A program made the translations under genes and the position numbers. A DNA stretch of 64,000 bases from Pseudoalteromonas sp. MM1 (GTDB lineage: Bacteria; Pseudomonadota; Gammaproteobacteria; Enterobacterales; Alteromonadaceae), in contig NZ_AP027922.1 in NCBI RefSeq assembly GCF_030296835.1, forward strand, positions 2,170,001-2,234,000, given 5' to 3'. The first letter of the stretch is position 1; each line of letters starts with the position of its first letter. Of this stretch, positions 45,102-54,497 are shown one piece after another. The notes below the pieces were generated by a model that saw only the letters and a list, made by a program, of their open reading frames with translations, searched no databases and had not been told where the DNA came from.

Positions 45102-46235
45102 TTAGCGCCCTATTACGCCCTCAGCTAAAGGTTTAAATCTAAATATATAATAAGGTGCTTTATTTTCAGCATTGCCGTTATTAAGCTTTGCCGAAAGCGG
45201 CAATTGCGCAGCGCCTGTGTACATGTAACCCTCTGGTCCAATGCTTACACCATCTGGCCAAATCATGTTTTCATCGTACGTGTAATCACGGTACGTACGT
45301 GTTGAGGCATCAATAACGCCCACGGTACGCTCACCTACTATGGTTAAATACAAGTTGTCATCGGCATCAATACTTAAACCACCGTTTACTGGTTTTTGTG
45401 CGTATTGCTCTACACGTTCGCCTAGTTGTTTATCGGTTAATTGTTCGTTAGCAATATCGGCCATTTTAATACGGTAAACATATTTTTTATTAAGCGGTGC
45501 AAAGTAAAGCCATTGCTGTGCGTTATCAAGCACAATGCCATCGGCACCAATAAAGGCATTAAGTTGCTTTTCTTCACTTGTACCTTCATCAATGATGATT
45601 GGCATTGCGTAATCGGGCAAAGCGCTTTCGTGGCCTTGCAATACTCGCCGGCTCTTACCTGTTTGAGTATTAACGATAATAAGGGCGGCTTGCTTGCCGT
45701 TACCGCCATCCGCAATACCTTCATCGGCAATCACTAATGTATTGTATTTGCTTGATATAGCTAAATCGTTAAGTTGAGATTGAGCTTGCGATATAGGTCT
45801 AGGCAAATAAATAATTTCATTGAGCTTATTGTTTAGCGCATCCCATGCTATCAGCTTTGGTGTAATACGCGGCTGTGCCTGGCCTGAGTCGAGTATCCAC
45901 ACATTCCCTCTATCATCAGCCCTAACTCCTAATACCCAATTTAAATAGTTAGCGGGATTCTTTAAACTGCCATCACTTTTATAAGGGTTTTGCATCTGCG
46001 CATTAGGAAATGGGACTACATCGCCATTTTTTAAAAGCTCCCCCACTTTTACTTTTGGGTTATAAAAGGGGTGATAACTAAAAATAAAGCGCTTGTTTTG
46101 TGTATACGTAATACCGCCTACTGCGCTATCTGTTTGCGCGTAAACCTCAGCAGGTACTGTTTCATTTGCAACCGCGACAGCACTTATTAATAAAACAATA
46201 GCGGTTAAGCCTAATTTAGATTTACTTAAAAACAT
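45102..46235 (-). CDS. MRJP/Yellow-family exported protein
   Basis: The 377-residue protein has a signal peptide (cleaved after VAVA) and a six-bladed propeller in the manner of major royal jelly protein/Yellow family members. Markers are NWVLGVRADDRGNVWILDSGQ, NDLAISSKYNTLVIADEG, LDNAQQWLYFAPLNKKYVYRI and WPDGVSIGPEGYMYTGAAQLP. It lies 8 bp after the cupin gene and is probably co-transcribed. Bacterial members have no settled function; some are thought to bind or convert small aromatic or aldehyde compounds. It is the intact paralog of the broken gene at 41156-42259. Confidence 0.82.
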   Translation of the reverse strand: MFLSKSKLGLTAIVLLISAVAVANETVPAEVYAQTDSAVGGITYTQNKRFIFSYHPFYNPKVKVGELLKNGDVVPFPNAQMQNPYKSDGSLKNPANYLNWVLGVRADDRGNVWILDSGQAQPRITPKLIAWDALNNKLNEIIYLPRPISQAQSQLNDLAISSKYNTLVIADEGIADGGNGKQAALIIVNTQTGKSRRVLQGHESALPDYAMPIIIDEGTSEEKQLNAFIGADGIVLDNAQQWLYFAPLNKKYVYRIKMADIANEQLTDKQLGERVEQYAQKPVNGGLSIDADDNLYLTIVGERTVGVIDASTRTYRDYTYDENMIWPDGVSIGPEGYMYTGAAQLPLSAKLNNGNAENKAPYYIFRFKPLAEGVIGR

Positions 46236-46243
46236 AATTTACC

Positions 46244-46735
46244 TTACTTTTGTTTAATATAATTTGCAGTGCCGTCTATCCAGTCTTGGCGAGCTGGGGC
46301 AAAAAAGTCGATATCAACGGTATCTTGGGTAAAGTGAAATTCGTGCGGTACATTGGCCGGTATCACCATCATGTCGCCTGCTTTCATAAGGTATTGTTTA
46401 CCGCCAGAAAACACCTTAGCCTCGCCAGAGATAATCCACGTTACTTGCTCATTTGGATGCTTATGCAAGGGTACTTTTCCGCCCTTTTTAGCCACCCACT
46501 TTACAAACGTAGATTGCGTACCATGAAAATATTGCCGCGTTAAATATGGGCCCATTTGCTCTTTGGGGTGGCTGTCGAGATTAAGTAAAAAAGGGGCGTT
46601 GGTAATGTGCTGATTATAACTATCCATTATGCCCATTTGGGGTGCAGGCGTTATTTGCTGTGCAAGTTTACTTTGCGCTGCCCATACGCTAGTGCTTGTT
46701 AAAGCAGCTGCTAATAAAAGCGTGTTAATTTTCAT
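46244..46735 (-). CDS. Exported cupin-domain protein
   Basis: The start at 46735 gives a signal peptide (MKINTLLLAAALTSTSVWA). The 163-residue product has one cupin barrel with the metal-ligand pattern of the family: HKHPNEQ in motif 1 (two His and one Glu) and PANVPHEFHF in motif 2. It is periplasmic. It could bind a metal and act as an isomerase, dioxygenase or sensor. It precedes the MRJP-like gene by 8 bp, so the two probably act in the same periplasmic process. Confidence 0.85.
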   Translation of the reverse strand: MKINTLLLAAALTSTSVWAAQSKLAQQITPAPQMGIMDSYNQHITNAPFLLNLDSHPKEQMGPYLTRQYFHGTQSTFVKWVAKKGGKVPLHKHPNEQVTWIISGEAKVFSGGKQYLMKAGDMMVIPANVPHEFHFTQDTVDIDFFAPARQDWIDGTANYIKQK

Positions 46736-46876
46736 AGTTTCACCTAAATAATAAACTGGGTGCGGCTGCACTGACTATTTAGGCAAAGTTTACAGGCTGA
46801 GAATTTTTGAAAAAGCCGCTTAGCCGAGAAACATTTTCAAATAAAAACGAGTAATTAATTACTTATTGAAAAACAA

Positions 46877-46902
46877 AAACCCAGCAATAAAGCTGGGTTT
46901 TA
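46877..46902 (-). terminator. Terminator of ribB
   Basis: AAAACCCAGCAATAAAGCTGGGTTTT is a good stem-loop 22 bp beyond the ribB stop codon. Confidence 0.88.
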
Positions 46903-46924
46903 CTTAGGTCATGCTTAATAAACC

Positions 46925-47578
46925 TTAACTGACCTTGAGTTCTTGCATTTGTATGTACTGCACTAAGTCTTCAATCGATACCACGGTCATACTATGTTTA
47001 TTAGCATAATCACTTACCTGTGCTAAACGCGCCATGGTGCCATCAGGGTTAGTGAGTTCGCAAATAACGCCAAACGGTTTTAAACCAGCCAGCTGCATTA
47101 AATCTACAGATGCCTCGGTGTGGCCGCGGCGAACTAAAACGCCACCTGTTTGTGCTTTTAAGCCAAATACATGGCCTGGGCGCGATAAATCACTCGGTTT
47201 AGCGTTATCGGCGGTGGCGGCTTTAATCGTTGTTACTCGATCGGCTGCCGATACACCGGTTGTCACACCGTGTTTAGCTTCAATGGTTACTGTATAGGCT
47301 GTGTTATTTTGACTGGTATTGTTAGTTACCATTTGCGGTAGGTCGAGCTGTTTAATACGCTCATCGCCCATACACAAGCACACAATACCGCTGCCTTCGC
47401 GGATCATTTCGGCCATTTGTTGAGTGGTTAAGTGCTCGGCAGAAAATACAAAGTCGCCTTCGTTTTCGCGGTTTTCGTCATCAACAACAAGCACGCCTTG
47501 GCCTTGCTGCAGTGCGGCAATGGCATTTTCTACACGGGTGTGGCTTTCGCCAAATTGAGTAAGTAAAGACTGAATCAT
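46925..47578 (-). CDS. ribB: 3,4-dihydroxy-2-butanone 4-phosphate synthase
   Basis: The ATG at 47578 is chosen because the protein then starts [12 protein letters not shown], in the place where RibB proteins start. The 217-residue protein shows the catalytic acidic loop [49 protein letters not shown] and [16 protein letters not shown]. It makes the four-carbon unit of riboflavin from ribulose 5-phosphate. It is monofunctional, without the RibA domain. An FMN riboswitch lies 354 bp upstream, and between them sits a copy of repeat family A. Confidence 0.95.
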   Translation of the reverse strand: MIQSLLTQFGESHTRVENAIAALQQGQGVLVVDDENRENEGDFVFSAEHLTTQQMAEMIREGSGIVCLCMGDERIKQLDLPQMVTNNTSQNNTAYTVTIEAKHGVTTGVSAADRVTTIKAATADNAKPSDLSRPGHVFGLKAQTGGVLVRRGHTEASVDLMQLAGLKPFGVICELTNPDGTMARLAQVSDYANKHSMTVVSIEDLVQYIQMQELKVS

Positions 47579-47674
47579 TATTATATTCCACATAAAAATA
47601 AATAGATTCAGGACACTGAAAGACATGGCAAAACACACAAACTAAATTGCGCACTTTTTGCCACTAAACAGCTT

Positions 47675-47882
47675 ATACCAATCCGCTTAATTAAGTGATT
47701 TATTTTGAGGCTGGAAAACGTGTTAATAGCTAGGCAAAAAATTCGCTATTTAGTTGCTCTCGGCAATTGCTCCTGCATTGCTCTACCTTCTGCATCCATG
47801 CAGTCGTAAATGAGAATTTTTTAACGCTGATAGCGACACGTTTAGCCCCTCAAAATGATTAAGTATTATTGCGAATTGGTAT
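47675..47882. repeat. MITE-like repeat family A, copy 2, inside the ribB leader
   Basis: The 208-bp copy starts ATACCAATCCGC and ends GCGAATTGGTAT, giving imperfect terminal inverted repeats. It is nearly the reverse complement of the copy at 14799-15010. It lies between the FMN aptamer (ending at 47932 on the minus strand) and the ribB start (47578), so it is transcribed as part of the riboswitch leader. Confidence 0.85.
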
Positions 47883-47931
47883 TAAACACGCAGCCACAGG
47901 CTACATGTTTGCATACGCTACAAGCTATATT

Positions 47932-48116
47932 CTCTTTCATCCGGACTATAACCGTCGGCTCTGGCATCTCACCAGATCTGCTTGACCTTCATTTAACTTT
48001 TTCAATATTGTAAAAATTAAATAAAGCGCTCGCGGGCTCGTTTTAGTCAAAAAAGTAATGAGTAAAACATACCGCCGGTGGGGAATTTCACCCCGCCCTG
48101 AGAATGTACCGTGAAC
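47932..48116 (-). ncRNA. FMN riboswitch (RFN element) upstream of ribB
   Basis: Read on the minus strand: CATTCTCAGGGCGGGGTGAA, ATTCCCCACCGGCGGT, then a variable arm, AGCCCGCGAGCG, GGTCAAGCAGATCTGGTGAG, ATGCCAGAGCCGACGGTTAT, and AGTCCGGATGAAAGAGAA. These are the conserved blocks of the FMN aptamer in order. It should shut off ribB when FMN is plentiful. The expression platform cannot be placed with certainty because of the repeat just downstream. Confidence 0.96.
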
Positions 48117-48176
48117 TTATCTGTTCACGGCCTGCGTATTATACGCGTGTATTTATATGTAATTCAAAAATAAACG

Positions 48177-49235
48177 TTAAATAAGCTCAGTGTTTAGTGA
48201 AGCATTGAGTACTTTACCTTGATTTATATCGGCCGTTAGTGAGCATTTTGCGCCATTAACTAAGTTTAAATTTGGCTGCACATGGCCAATATCAGCATCT
48301 ATTATTACCGGGAACAAGCACCCACCCAATGCCACATCTAGCGCATGACGGTAATCAAATGCATCGTGATGACTTTGCGTTATTTCACTGCGCCCTAAAA
48401 TAAGGCCGTTAATATCATCAAATACACCGGCAAGTTTGAGCGACAGTAAAAATCGTGCCACGGTGGTAGGGGTAAGCTCTGAATTTTCTAGGTATAAAAT
48501 AAGGCCTTCGTTTGCACTGTGTTTTTTAAAGTCATGCAATGCTAAAAATGGCGAATCTAGCAATAACCCTACGGTATCAAGGCAGCCGCCAAATAAGCGC
48601 CCAGACATCTCGATTGTGCGCTCATCGGTGTAATTGAGGCACTGCCACTGGGTAGGCTCGCTTGGCGCTAGCAGCTCATCGGGGTTTTGTGCGTAATTGG
48701 GTTTATTTTTTTGATAATAAGCAGAGGGTCCTTGCTCAAATTTACTTCCCGACTCGTAGGTAATGGTTTCAAAAATTTGTAAGCTGTAGGGGTTTGTTTC
48801 ATCTGGGTGAAGCTGCATTAAGTTGGCACTATGAAGTGTTGCCCATTGGCACTTAGCCGTAAGAGCACAGGCTATTGTGCTCACATCAGAAAAGCCCACC
48901 AGCCATTTCGGTTTGGCCTCTTTTATGGCGTTAAAATCCAGTAGTGGCAAAATTTCCATCGCCAGCTCGCCGCCCATTGGCGGCATAATGGCGGCAACCT
49001 CATCGTCTAGTAAAAAGCCCATTAATTGCTTGGCATGGGCTTTTGCATCTAATTCATCGCGGGGTTTATTTTGGCGTAAAAACTCCCCTTCTACTACTTC
49101 GTAACCACGGTGTTTTAAACCGTCTATCACTCTATCTAATCGTGCATGGTATTTTTCTTTTAAGCCCGACGAAAGCGAGCAAATAGCAATTTTAGAGCCT
49201 ACTTTTAAAGGTGCTGGATAAAGTATATTAGCCAT
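48177..49235 (-). CDS. LD-carboxypeptidase (peptidase family S66)
   Basis: The ATG at 49235 follows AAAGGAACACTC. The 352-residue protein has the S66 pattern: catalytic serine in LVGFSDVSTIACAL, a glutamate in LILYLENSELTPT and histidine in ADIGHVQPNLNLVNGA, with the GRLFGGCLDTVG segment. It is of the MccF/LdcA group, whose members remove D-Ala from murein tetrapeptides during recycling or break down microcin C-like nucleotide peptides. The protein has no signal peptide, as expected. Its length is closer to MccF than to LdcA. Confidence 0.9.
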   Translation of the reverse strand: MANILYPAPLKVGSKIAICSLSSGLKEKYHARLDRVIDGLKHRGYEVVEGEFLRQNKPRDELDAKAHAKQLMGFLLDDEVAAIMPPMGGELAMEILPLLDFNAIKEAKPKWLVGFSDVSTIACALTAKCQWATLHSANLMQLHPDETNPYSLQIFETITYESGSKFEQGPSAYYQKNKPNYAQNPDELLAPSEPTQWQCLNYTDERTIEMSGRLFGGCLDTVGLLLDSPFLALHDFKKHSANEGLILYLENSELTPTTVARFLLSLKLAGVFDDINGLILGRSEITQSHHDAFDYRHALDVALGGCLFPVIIDADIGHVQPNLNLVNGAKCSLTADINQGKVLNASLNTELI

Positions 49236-49364
49236 GAGTGTTCCTTTTGATAAAGTAATTTCAGTGCGTGAAAAGTTTCCCCTTCTACACGTATTGTAGA
49301 TGTGTACCCATATCAACACGTTTACTCTTTATGCAATATGAATGCAATAGGTAAATTTGGTATA

Positions 49365-49519
49365 GCCTAGGGGCGATAAACTCTTTGCAGCCTAGCTGGA
49401 TATAAATCATTAGAGTATCGCAAGAGCAGCTATTGAGCCCACTCGGTTACAAACATCGCGCTGGGATTTAATCGCCCATAGATTGAACAAATTTTAATCC
49501 GCAATATTAAACACGCCCC
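49365..49519. repeat. Shortened copy of the 361-bp MITE-like element
   Basis: This 155-bp stretch matches the right half of the element at 35717-36077 from GCCTAGGGGCGATAAACTC to AACACGCCC, but lacks the middle of that half and the whole left half. Only one terminal repeat is left, so it is a remnant. It lies between the S66 peptidase promoter and the AraC gene. Confidence 0.7.
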
Positions 49520-49547
49520 CAGAGATTATTTAAATGATTGAAGTTAC

Positions 49548-50540
49548 TTAGCTATGGGCTTTTCTGAAATTGTTAGGCGTGACCCCAAAACGCTTTTTAA
49601 ATGCGGTAGTGAATGTAGAAACGTGGCTATAGCCCAGCAAAAAAGAGACTTCACCTATCGACTTACCATCTAAAACAAGCCAACTTTTCGCTTTATCTAA
49701 GCGTTTATTTCTTAAGTACTCTATTGCCGTGACTTGATACTTGTTTTTAACTTGCCGTTGTAACGTGCTAACACTAACCCCTAGATAATCTGCAATTTGG
49801 CTTAAACAACCATGCGTTAACGCAAAATCTTCAAATGCTTTGTCTATTTTACATTTGTGATGTGCTTTTAAAGATTGTCTGTGAAGATTAGTTATTGGTA
49901 ACGACTTTGCTTGGCAAGGCTTAGTGAGCAGTAAAATTAAACTCTTATATATTAGTTGGATTGATAGTTGCTCTGCCTTGAGCTGATCTTCAAATATAAG
50001 GCTAGATTTTAATGTAAACAATTGATTTGCAATGCTTGTTAGTTCTTCCACGCAGTCAAACGTAAATACACGACTTGGGTGAGCGAAAATACTGTCTATT
50101 TTTATTCTATCGGCGGCTGTTTTACACCGTGAGTAAAGCCACTGCTTGTTAATTGATACATTTATTTTTTTTACTTTTTGATTTTCGTTTAAATGGCGGG
50201 TGAACATCTCTTTGCCAGAAATTGTATTAATAAATAACAACGGCTTTTGTGTTTTTGCCATAAGCTGATAAGTATTTTTACCTAGACTAAAACACAACGT
50301 CCCCCTAAATAAAATATTAACACTTACACCGGCATCAATGGCAACCGTACTGCTGGCTGCTTGTTTTTCTTCGCCATCACAACAGTGCATAGTGATACCC
50401 TGCGCTACACTTTCAAACGTTAAGTCGCCTACAAATAATGGTTTGTGATTAGCATTATGTTGTAAAACATGATTATCGTAGCCTTGCAAAACAAGTGCCG
50501 AATGAAGGTTATCTTTGTTTAAGTTTGATGCTAATTTCAT
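49548..50540 (-). CDS. AraC family transcriptional regulator (PchR-like)
   Basis: The 330-residue protein ends in a double helix-turn-helix of AraC type (GCLSQIADYLGVSVSTLQRQVK and GEVSFLLGYSHVSTFTTAFKKRFGVTPNNFRKAHS). The N-terminal part has a cupin-like effector fold as in PchR, which senses ferric siderophores. It is divergent from a TonB receptor gene, 156 bp away, so it very probably controls that gene in response to its ligand. Confidence 0.87.
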   Translation of the reverse strand: MKLASNLNKDNLHSALVLQGYDNHVLQHNANHKPLFVGDLTFESVAQGITMHCCDGEEKQAASSTVAIDAGVSVNILFRGTLCFSLGKNTYQLMAKTQKPLLFINTISGKEMFTRHLNENQKVKKINVSINKQWLYSRCKTAADRIKIDSIFAHPSRVFTFDCVEELTSIANQLFTLKSSLIFEDQLKAEQLSIQLIYKSLILLLTKPCQAKSLPITNLHRQSLKAHHKCKIDKAFEDFALTHGCLSQIADYLGVSVSTLQRQVKNKYQVTAIEYLRNKRLDKAKSWLVLDGKSIGEVSFLLGYSHVSTFTTAFKKRFGVTPNNFRKAHS

Positions 50541-50641
50541 AGCTATTTCACTTTCACGTTATTAATGGCGATTAATCAAAATTAATTGGCGATTTTACTT
50601 AATTATTTTCCAAATAAAATACTACCACACATGTAAAATAG

Positions 50642-50662
50642 TGCGAACAATTCTTATTTGCA
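50642..50662. promoter_or_regulatory. Candidate Fur box before the TonB receptor
   Basis: TGCGAACAATTCTTATTTGCA has dyad symmetry around TTC with two mismatched pairs per side and matches the GAGAATAATTCTCATTT type of Fur site at 14 of 17 positions by my count. It lies 34 bp before the start codon, where Fur would block transcription. Iron control would suit the neighbouring genes. Confidence 0.5.
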
Positions 50663-50696
50663 ATAATTCTACTATTTAAAATAATTAAGGATAAGC

Positions 50697-52811
50697 ATGG
50701 CCCCTTTTAGTTTTTCTAAACGCATTATTTCTGGCGCTGTTGCCTCTGCACTCAGTGCAACAGTTATATCTGCAAACGCAAATGAAGCGCAAAACAATAC
50801 TGCTGATAATGAAATAGAACGTGTTTCTGTGTGGAGTACAGCCGTTAATACTTCATCACTTTACCTTAATGAAGGTGATATAGGTAATAAACAAGCGGAT
50901 CATATTTCTGACCTATTACGAACCATTCCTGGGGTAGATGTAGGCGGAGCACACTCTCTGAATCAACGAATCACTATTCGTAGTATGGATGATAAAGATT
51001 TAAAAATAAGCATCGATGGCGCAGCACAAAATACGTATATGTATCACCATATGGGTAACCTACAAATTCATGCCGACATTTTAAAATCAGTAGATATCGA
51101 AATTGGTACTAACTCGGTCGTCAATGGCGGCTTAGGGGGTGCAGTCAAGTTTGAAACTAAACAAGCTCAAGAACTGCTTAATGCAAATGAAAAAGTAGGT
51201 GGGCGTGTTCATGTGAGTGCCGGTGATAACTCGGGCACAAACTACTCATTAACAGGTTATGGTTTACTTGCCGATAACGTTGACTTTTTAGCCTATTATA
51301 ATTACGTAGATCGCAAGAATTATGATGTTGGTGGCAATCAAATCAAAGATGCCAGTGGTATTGAAATTGACGGCACTGATGGTGAAGTAAAAGGCTTAGA
51401 AGGGACAACTACCGATGCATTAATTAAGCTAGGCTGGGATATAAACAACAATCAACGCCTCGCTTTTAGTTATGAAAGCTATAAAGATGAAGGTGATTAC
51501 AGCTACCGACCTGATATGGGCTTAGCCACCGATTTAGCTATAACTAACTCCTTAGCGATTCCACTGTTGTGGCCTACAGAGTTTACACGCGACACATTAA
51601 CGCTAAACTACACACTTCATTGGTCAGATTATTCGATGCTTAAAGCCTCGGTATTTTCAAATACCAGTGAATTATGGCGTGATGAGTTAGGCTGGGCCGA
51701 AAACGAAAGCTTTGCAAGCTCAGCCGGTATAATCACCGGTGAAGCCAAAAACACAGGGGTGAATATTTTAGCCAACACGTTAATTTCTAACAGCATTGAG
51801 CATGATATTACTTACGGCCTAGATATAGTTAAGCATGAAACACACTACCATGCTGATTACACAACGCTCGATGATGCTGTATCTGCAGAAGAAGCAACAA
51901 CAACAGCACTGTTTATTCAAGATAAAATAGCAATTAGTCCAAGTTTTGCCATCATTCCAGGCGCCCGTTATGAACATTACGACATTGACTCAACCTTAGT
52001 TGATAATACATTTAACGAAACATCATTTGCTTTAGCTGCCGAGTACTCACCCACAGAGCAATTAATCTTTAAATTAAGTTCTACACAAATTTTTAAGGCA
52101 CCAGAAATTGCTGAGGTATTTATTGGTGCAGGCTTATACGATGAAGCTAACCCTGATATTAAAGCCGAAACAGGTACCAACACCGAGTTCTCATTTGCGT
52201 ATCAAACACCTATTAAAGATGATGATCAGCTCTCTTTAGGCGCGACATTATTTAAAACGTCAATCAACGATTACATTTATGATTATGCAAGCGGCTCACT
52301 CAAAGATAATATTGGCAACATGGAAATTGATGGCTTTGAAGCATACCTAGGCTACAAATTAAACGGTTTCAATAGTCAAATAACTTACTCATCAGCCGAG
52401 AGTGAACTTGATGCTTTTGATCAATACGATGCCTTAAACGGTGCAAGACTAGACCGCCAACAAGGTGATACCTTAACAGTCAGTGCCGATTATGTATTCT
52501 CTGCTGTCGATTTAACCCTACACTGGGAGTTAATGAATGTAGATGATGTGGATGCCGGCGTAGACCTTGACGGCGCGACACTTAATAACGAGAAAGACGG
52601 ATTTACAGTACATAATATCTCGCTAAATTGGCAACCACAAAGCCAACCACAAATAAATATCGTGTTTGGTGTGGATAACCTCTTTGATGAATATTACGCC
52701 TCCCAATCATCACGAACAGGAACTTCATTCCACCCTCGCTTTGGCGAACTCTATCTACTCGATTATGAACCAGGCAGAAATATCAAAGCAACATTTGCCT
52801 ATCAGTTTTAA
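50697..52811 (+). CDS. TonB-dependent receptor, probable siderophore or metal uptake
   Basis: The 704-residue protein has a signal peptide (cleaved near ANA), a plug (NKQADHISDLLRTIPGVDVGGAHSLNQRITIRSMDDKDLKI and onward) and a 22-strand barrel that ends in FAYQF. YMYHHMGNLQIHADIL in the plug carries a histidine pair that could touch a metal or siderophore. VDNLFDEYYASQSSRTG is a typical last-strand motif. It is divergent from a PchR-like AraC gene, with a Fur-like site in front, which points to iron or another metal. The gene ends directly at a copy of repeat family A. Confidence 0.9.
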   Translation: MAPFSFSKRIISGAVASALSATVISANANEAQNNTADNEIERVSVWSTAVNTSSLYLNEGDIGNKQADHISDLLRTIPGVDVGGAHSLNQRITIRSMDDKDLKISIDGAAQNTYMYHHMGNLQIHADILKSVDIEIGTNSVVNGGLGGAVKFETKQAQELLNANEKVGGRVHVSAGDNSGTNYSLTGYGLLADNVDFLAYYNYVDRKNYDVGGNQIKDASGIEIDGTDGEVKGLEGTTTDALIKLGWDINNNQRLAFSYESYKDEGDYSYRPDMGLATDLAITNSLAIPLLWPTEFTRDTLTLNYTLHWSDYSMLKASVFSNTSELWRDELGWAENESFASSAGIITGEAKNTGVNILANTLISNSIEHDITYGLDIVKHETHYHADYTTLDDAVSAEEATTTALFIQDKIAISPSFAIIPGARYEHYDIDSTLVDNTFNETSFALAAEYSPTEQLIFKLSSTQIFKAPEIAEVFIGAGLYDEANPDIKAETGTNTEFSFAYQTPIKDDDQLSLGATLFKTSINDYIYDYASGSLKDNIGNMEIDGFEAYLGYKLNGFNSQITYSSAESELDAFDQYDALNGARLDRQQGDTLTVSADYVFSAVDLTLHWELMNVDDVDAGVDLDGATLNNEKDGFTVHNISLNWQPQSQPQINIVFGVDNLFDEYYASQSSRTGTSFHPRFGELYLLDYEPGRNIKATFAYQF

Positions 52812-52958
52812 TACCAATCCGCATAATTAAGTGATCTATTTTAAGGATGGATAATCGTGTTGATAGCAAAGCAAAAAATTCGCTATTTAGTTGTTATAAA
52901 TGAGAATTTTTTAACGCAGCTAGCAACTCGTTTAGCCTCGTAAAATGATTAAGTATTA
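52811..52958. repeat. MITE-like repeat family A, copy 3 (internally deleted)
   Basis: It starts ATACCAATCCGCATAATTAAGTG; the first A is the last base of the receptor's TAA stop codon. About 60 bp of the centre and the right terminal repeat are absent compared with the ribB copy. It has the same orientation as copies 2 and 4. Confidence 0.8.
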
Positions 52959-53019
52959 GGCACAACCTTATAAACCAGTTAAGTTGTTAACTGGTTTATA
53001 TTATTTAATGAGAACTATA

Positions 53020-53541
53020 ATGCGCTTTAAAGCTATTAGAATATTCTACATTTCACTATTGGTAAGCTCGTTTTTAGCCCCAGAGAGTTACGCTAAAACA
53101 GCAGAGCCGATCAATTTAACCATCGACTTTACCTTACCAAAAATAAATACCGAACCCTACCACCGTCCTTATGTGGCTATTTGGCTGGAAACGCCCGAGC
53201 GCGAAGGTATACATACTTTAGTTTTTTGGCATGAGCAACAAGAGTGGTTTAAAGACTTACGCCAGTGGTGGCGAAAAATTGGCCGTAAAGCAAGCGCAAA
53301 TTACGATGGCGTGTCAGGCGCTACAAAAAAACCAAATAGCTATCAAGTTAGCTGGCAAGGCCAATTAACTAACAGTGAAATGTTGCCACAAGGCGAATAC
53401 ACACTTAATTTTGAAGCTGTACGCGAAGAAGGCAGCCGAGAATATTTGAAACAAAAAATACGCTGGGATAACAAGCAACCGCAGCATTATCAACTGCAAG
53501 GTCAAACCGAACTTGGCGCTATTACCATCACAATAGAGTAA
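53020..53541 (+). CDS. DUF2271 family exported protein
   Basis: I choose the ATG at 53020, after TGAGAAC. The 173-residue product has a signal peptide (cleaved after ESYA) and the DUF2271 pattern: PYVAIWLETPEREGIHTLVFW, then an LRQWWRKIG turn and YDGVSGATKKPNSYQVSW. These periplasmic proteins are often found with TonB receptors and PepSY membrane proteins, probably in metal or flavin-linked electron transfer or uptake. The next gene follows after 4 bp, so the two form an operon. Both ends of the pair are marked by copies of repeat family A. Confidence 0.82.
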   Translation: MRFKAIRIFYISLLVSSFLAPESYAKTAEPINLTIDFTLPKINTEPYHRPYVAIWLETPEREGIHTLVFWHEQQEWFKDLRQWWRKIGRKASANYDGVSGATKKPNSYQVSWQGQLTNSEMLPQGEYTLNFEAVREEGSREYLKQKIRWDNKQPQHYQLQGQTELGAITITIE

Positions 53542-53545
53542 AACA

Positions 53546-54421
53546 ATGAAAAAATTAATTTCACATTCGATCAAAGGGCTTGTTGCAAGCTGTAGCTTAT
53601 TGGCCCTTACATTTAGCAACATAAGTATTGCTCACGAACGTTTCATGGTGCCTTCTCATACTGTGTTTTCAGGCGATAAGGTTCAATATGCAACCATTAT
53701 TTCGAGTATTTCTAACGATATTTTTCACCCAGACCGCCCGCTGGGCAATAATAATAAAGGTATTGATGCTGGTGATTTAAAGCCTTTGTTCTCTTTATTG
53801 GAGTCAAATGTATTGTTACCCAATGGCGAAACCGACAGCTCAATACAATGGCAAGCATTTCAGCGCTTATCTGTGGCTGACGTGCCTTTTAGCCAATCAG
53901 GGACTTACCGCGTGAGCTTAGTGCAAAAAGAAGTGGCCATGACCACATTTAAAAAGGCCAATGGCGCGCCTGGGCGAGTATTTGGCCCAAAACCGGTAAT
54001 CCCAGAAGGCGCCAGTAATATAGTGCGCAGAACAACCGCGGCTCGCGTCGAGACTTTTATCACTTTGAACGAGCCTTCTTTAAACACTTTTCAGCCTATT
54101 GGAAAAGGTTTAGAGTTAACAGGTAAAACTCATCCCAATGATTTATTTGCCCAAGAGCCTGCTCATTTTAAACTGGTGTATAACGGTAAAGCGGTGCCAA
54201 AAAATACGCAGTTAAAAGTTATAAAAGCAGGCACTCGCCACAGAAACACCCGCAATGAACAAATCATCAAAGTAAACGAAAGCGGTGAGTTTACCTTTAC
54301 CCCACAAAAAGCTGGGTTTTACTTTTTAACCGCCGAAACCGCACTTGATATAGAGCAACCAGCTAATGTAGATGTAAAGCATGACAGCCTCTATGTCACG
54401 TTAGAGGTATTCCCGCAATAA
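53546..54421 (+). CDS. DUF4198 family exported protein
   Basis: The 291-residue protein has a signal peptide that ends SNISIA, so the mature protein would start HERFMVPSHTV, with His at or near the N-terminus as is usual in DUF4198 (NikM-related) proteins. The rest is beta-rich, with a C-terminal Ig-like stretch (ESGEFTFTPQKAGFYFLTAE). Family members take part in uptake of metal ions such as nickel or cobalt, or of complexes. It follows the DUF2271 gene by 4 bp. The role in metal uptake is an inference from context. Confidence 0.83.
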   Translation: MKKLISHSIKGLVASCSLLALTFSNISIAHERFMVPSHTVFSGDKVQYATIISSISNDIFHPDRPLGNNNKGIDAGDLKPLFSLLESNVLLPNGETDSSIQWQAFQRLSVADVPFSQSGTYRVSLVQKEVAMTTFKKANGAPGRVFGPKPVIPEGASNIVRRTTAARVETFITLNEPSLNTFQPIGKGLELTGKTHPNDLFAQEPAHFKLVYNGKAVPKNTQLKVIKAGTRHRNTRNEQIIKVNESGEFTFTPQKAGFYFLTAETALDIEQPANVDVKHDSLYVTLEVFPQ

Positions 54422-54497
54422 TGTTTGTATCGACACACAAATATAAGTGTTCACTTTGGGGGTCACAACTTGAGGTAAGTGGCGTTATAAGTTTCTT

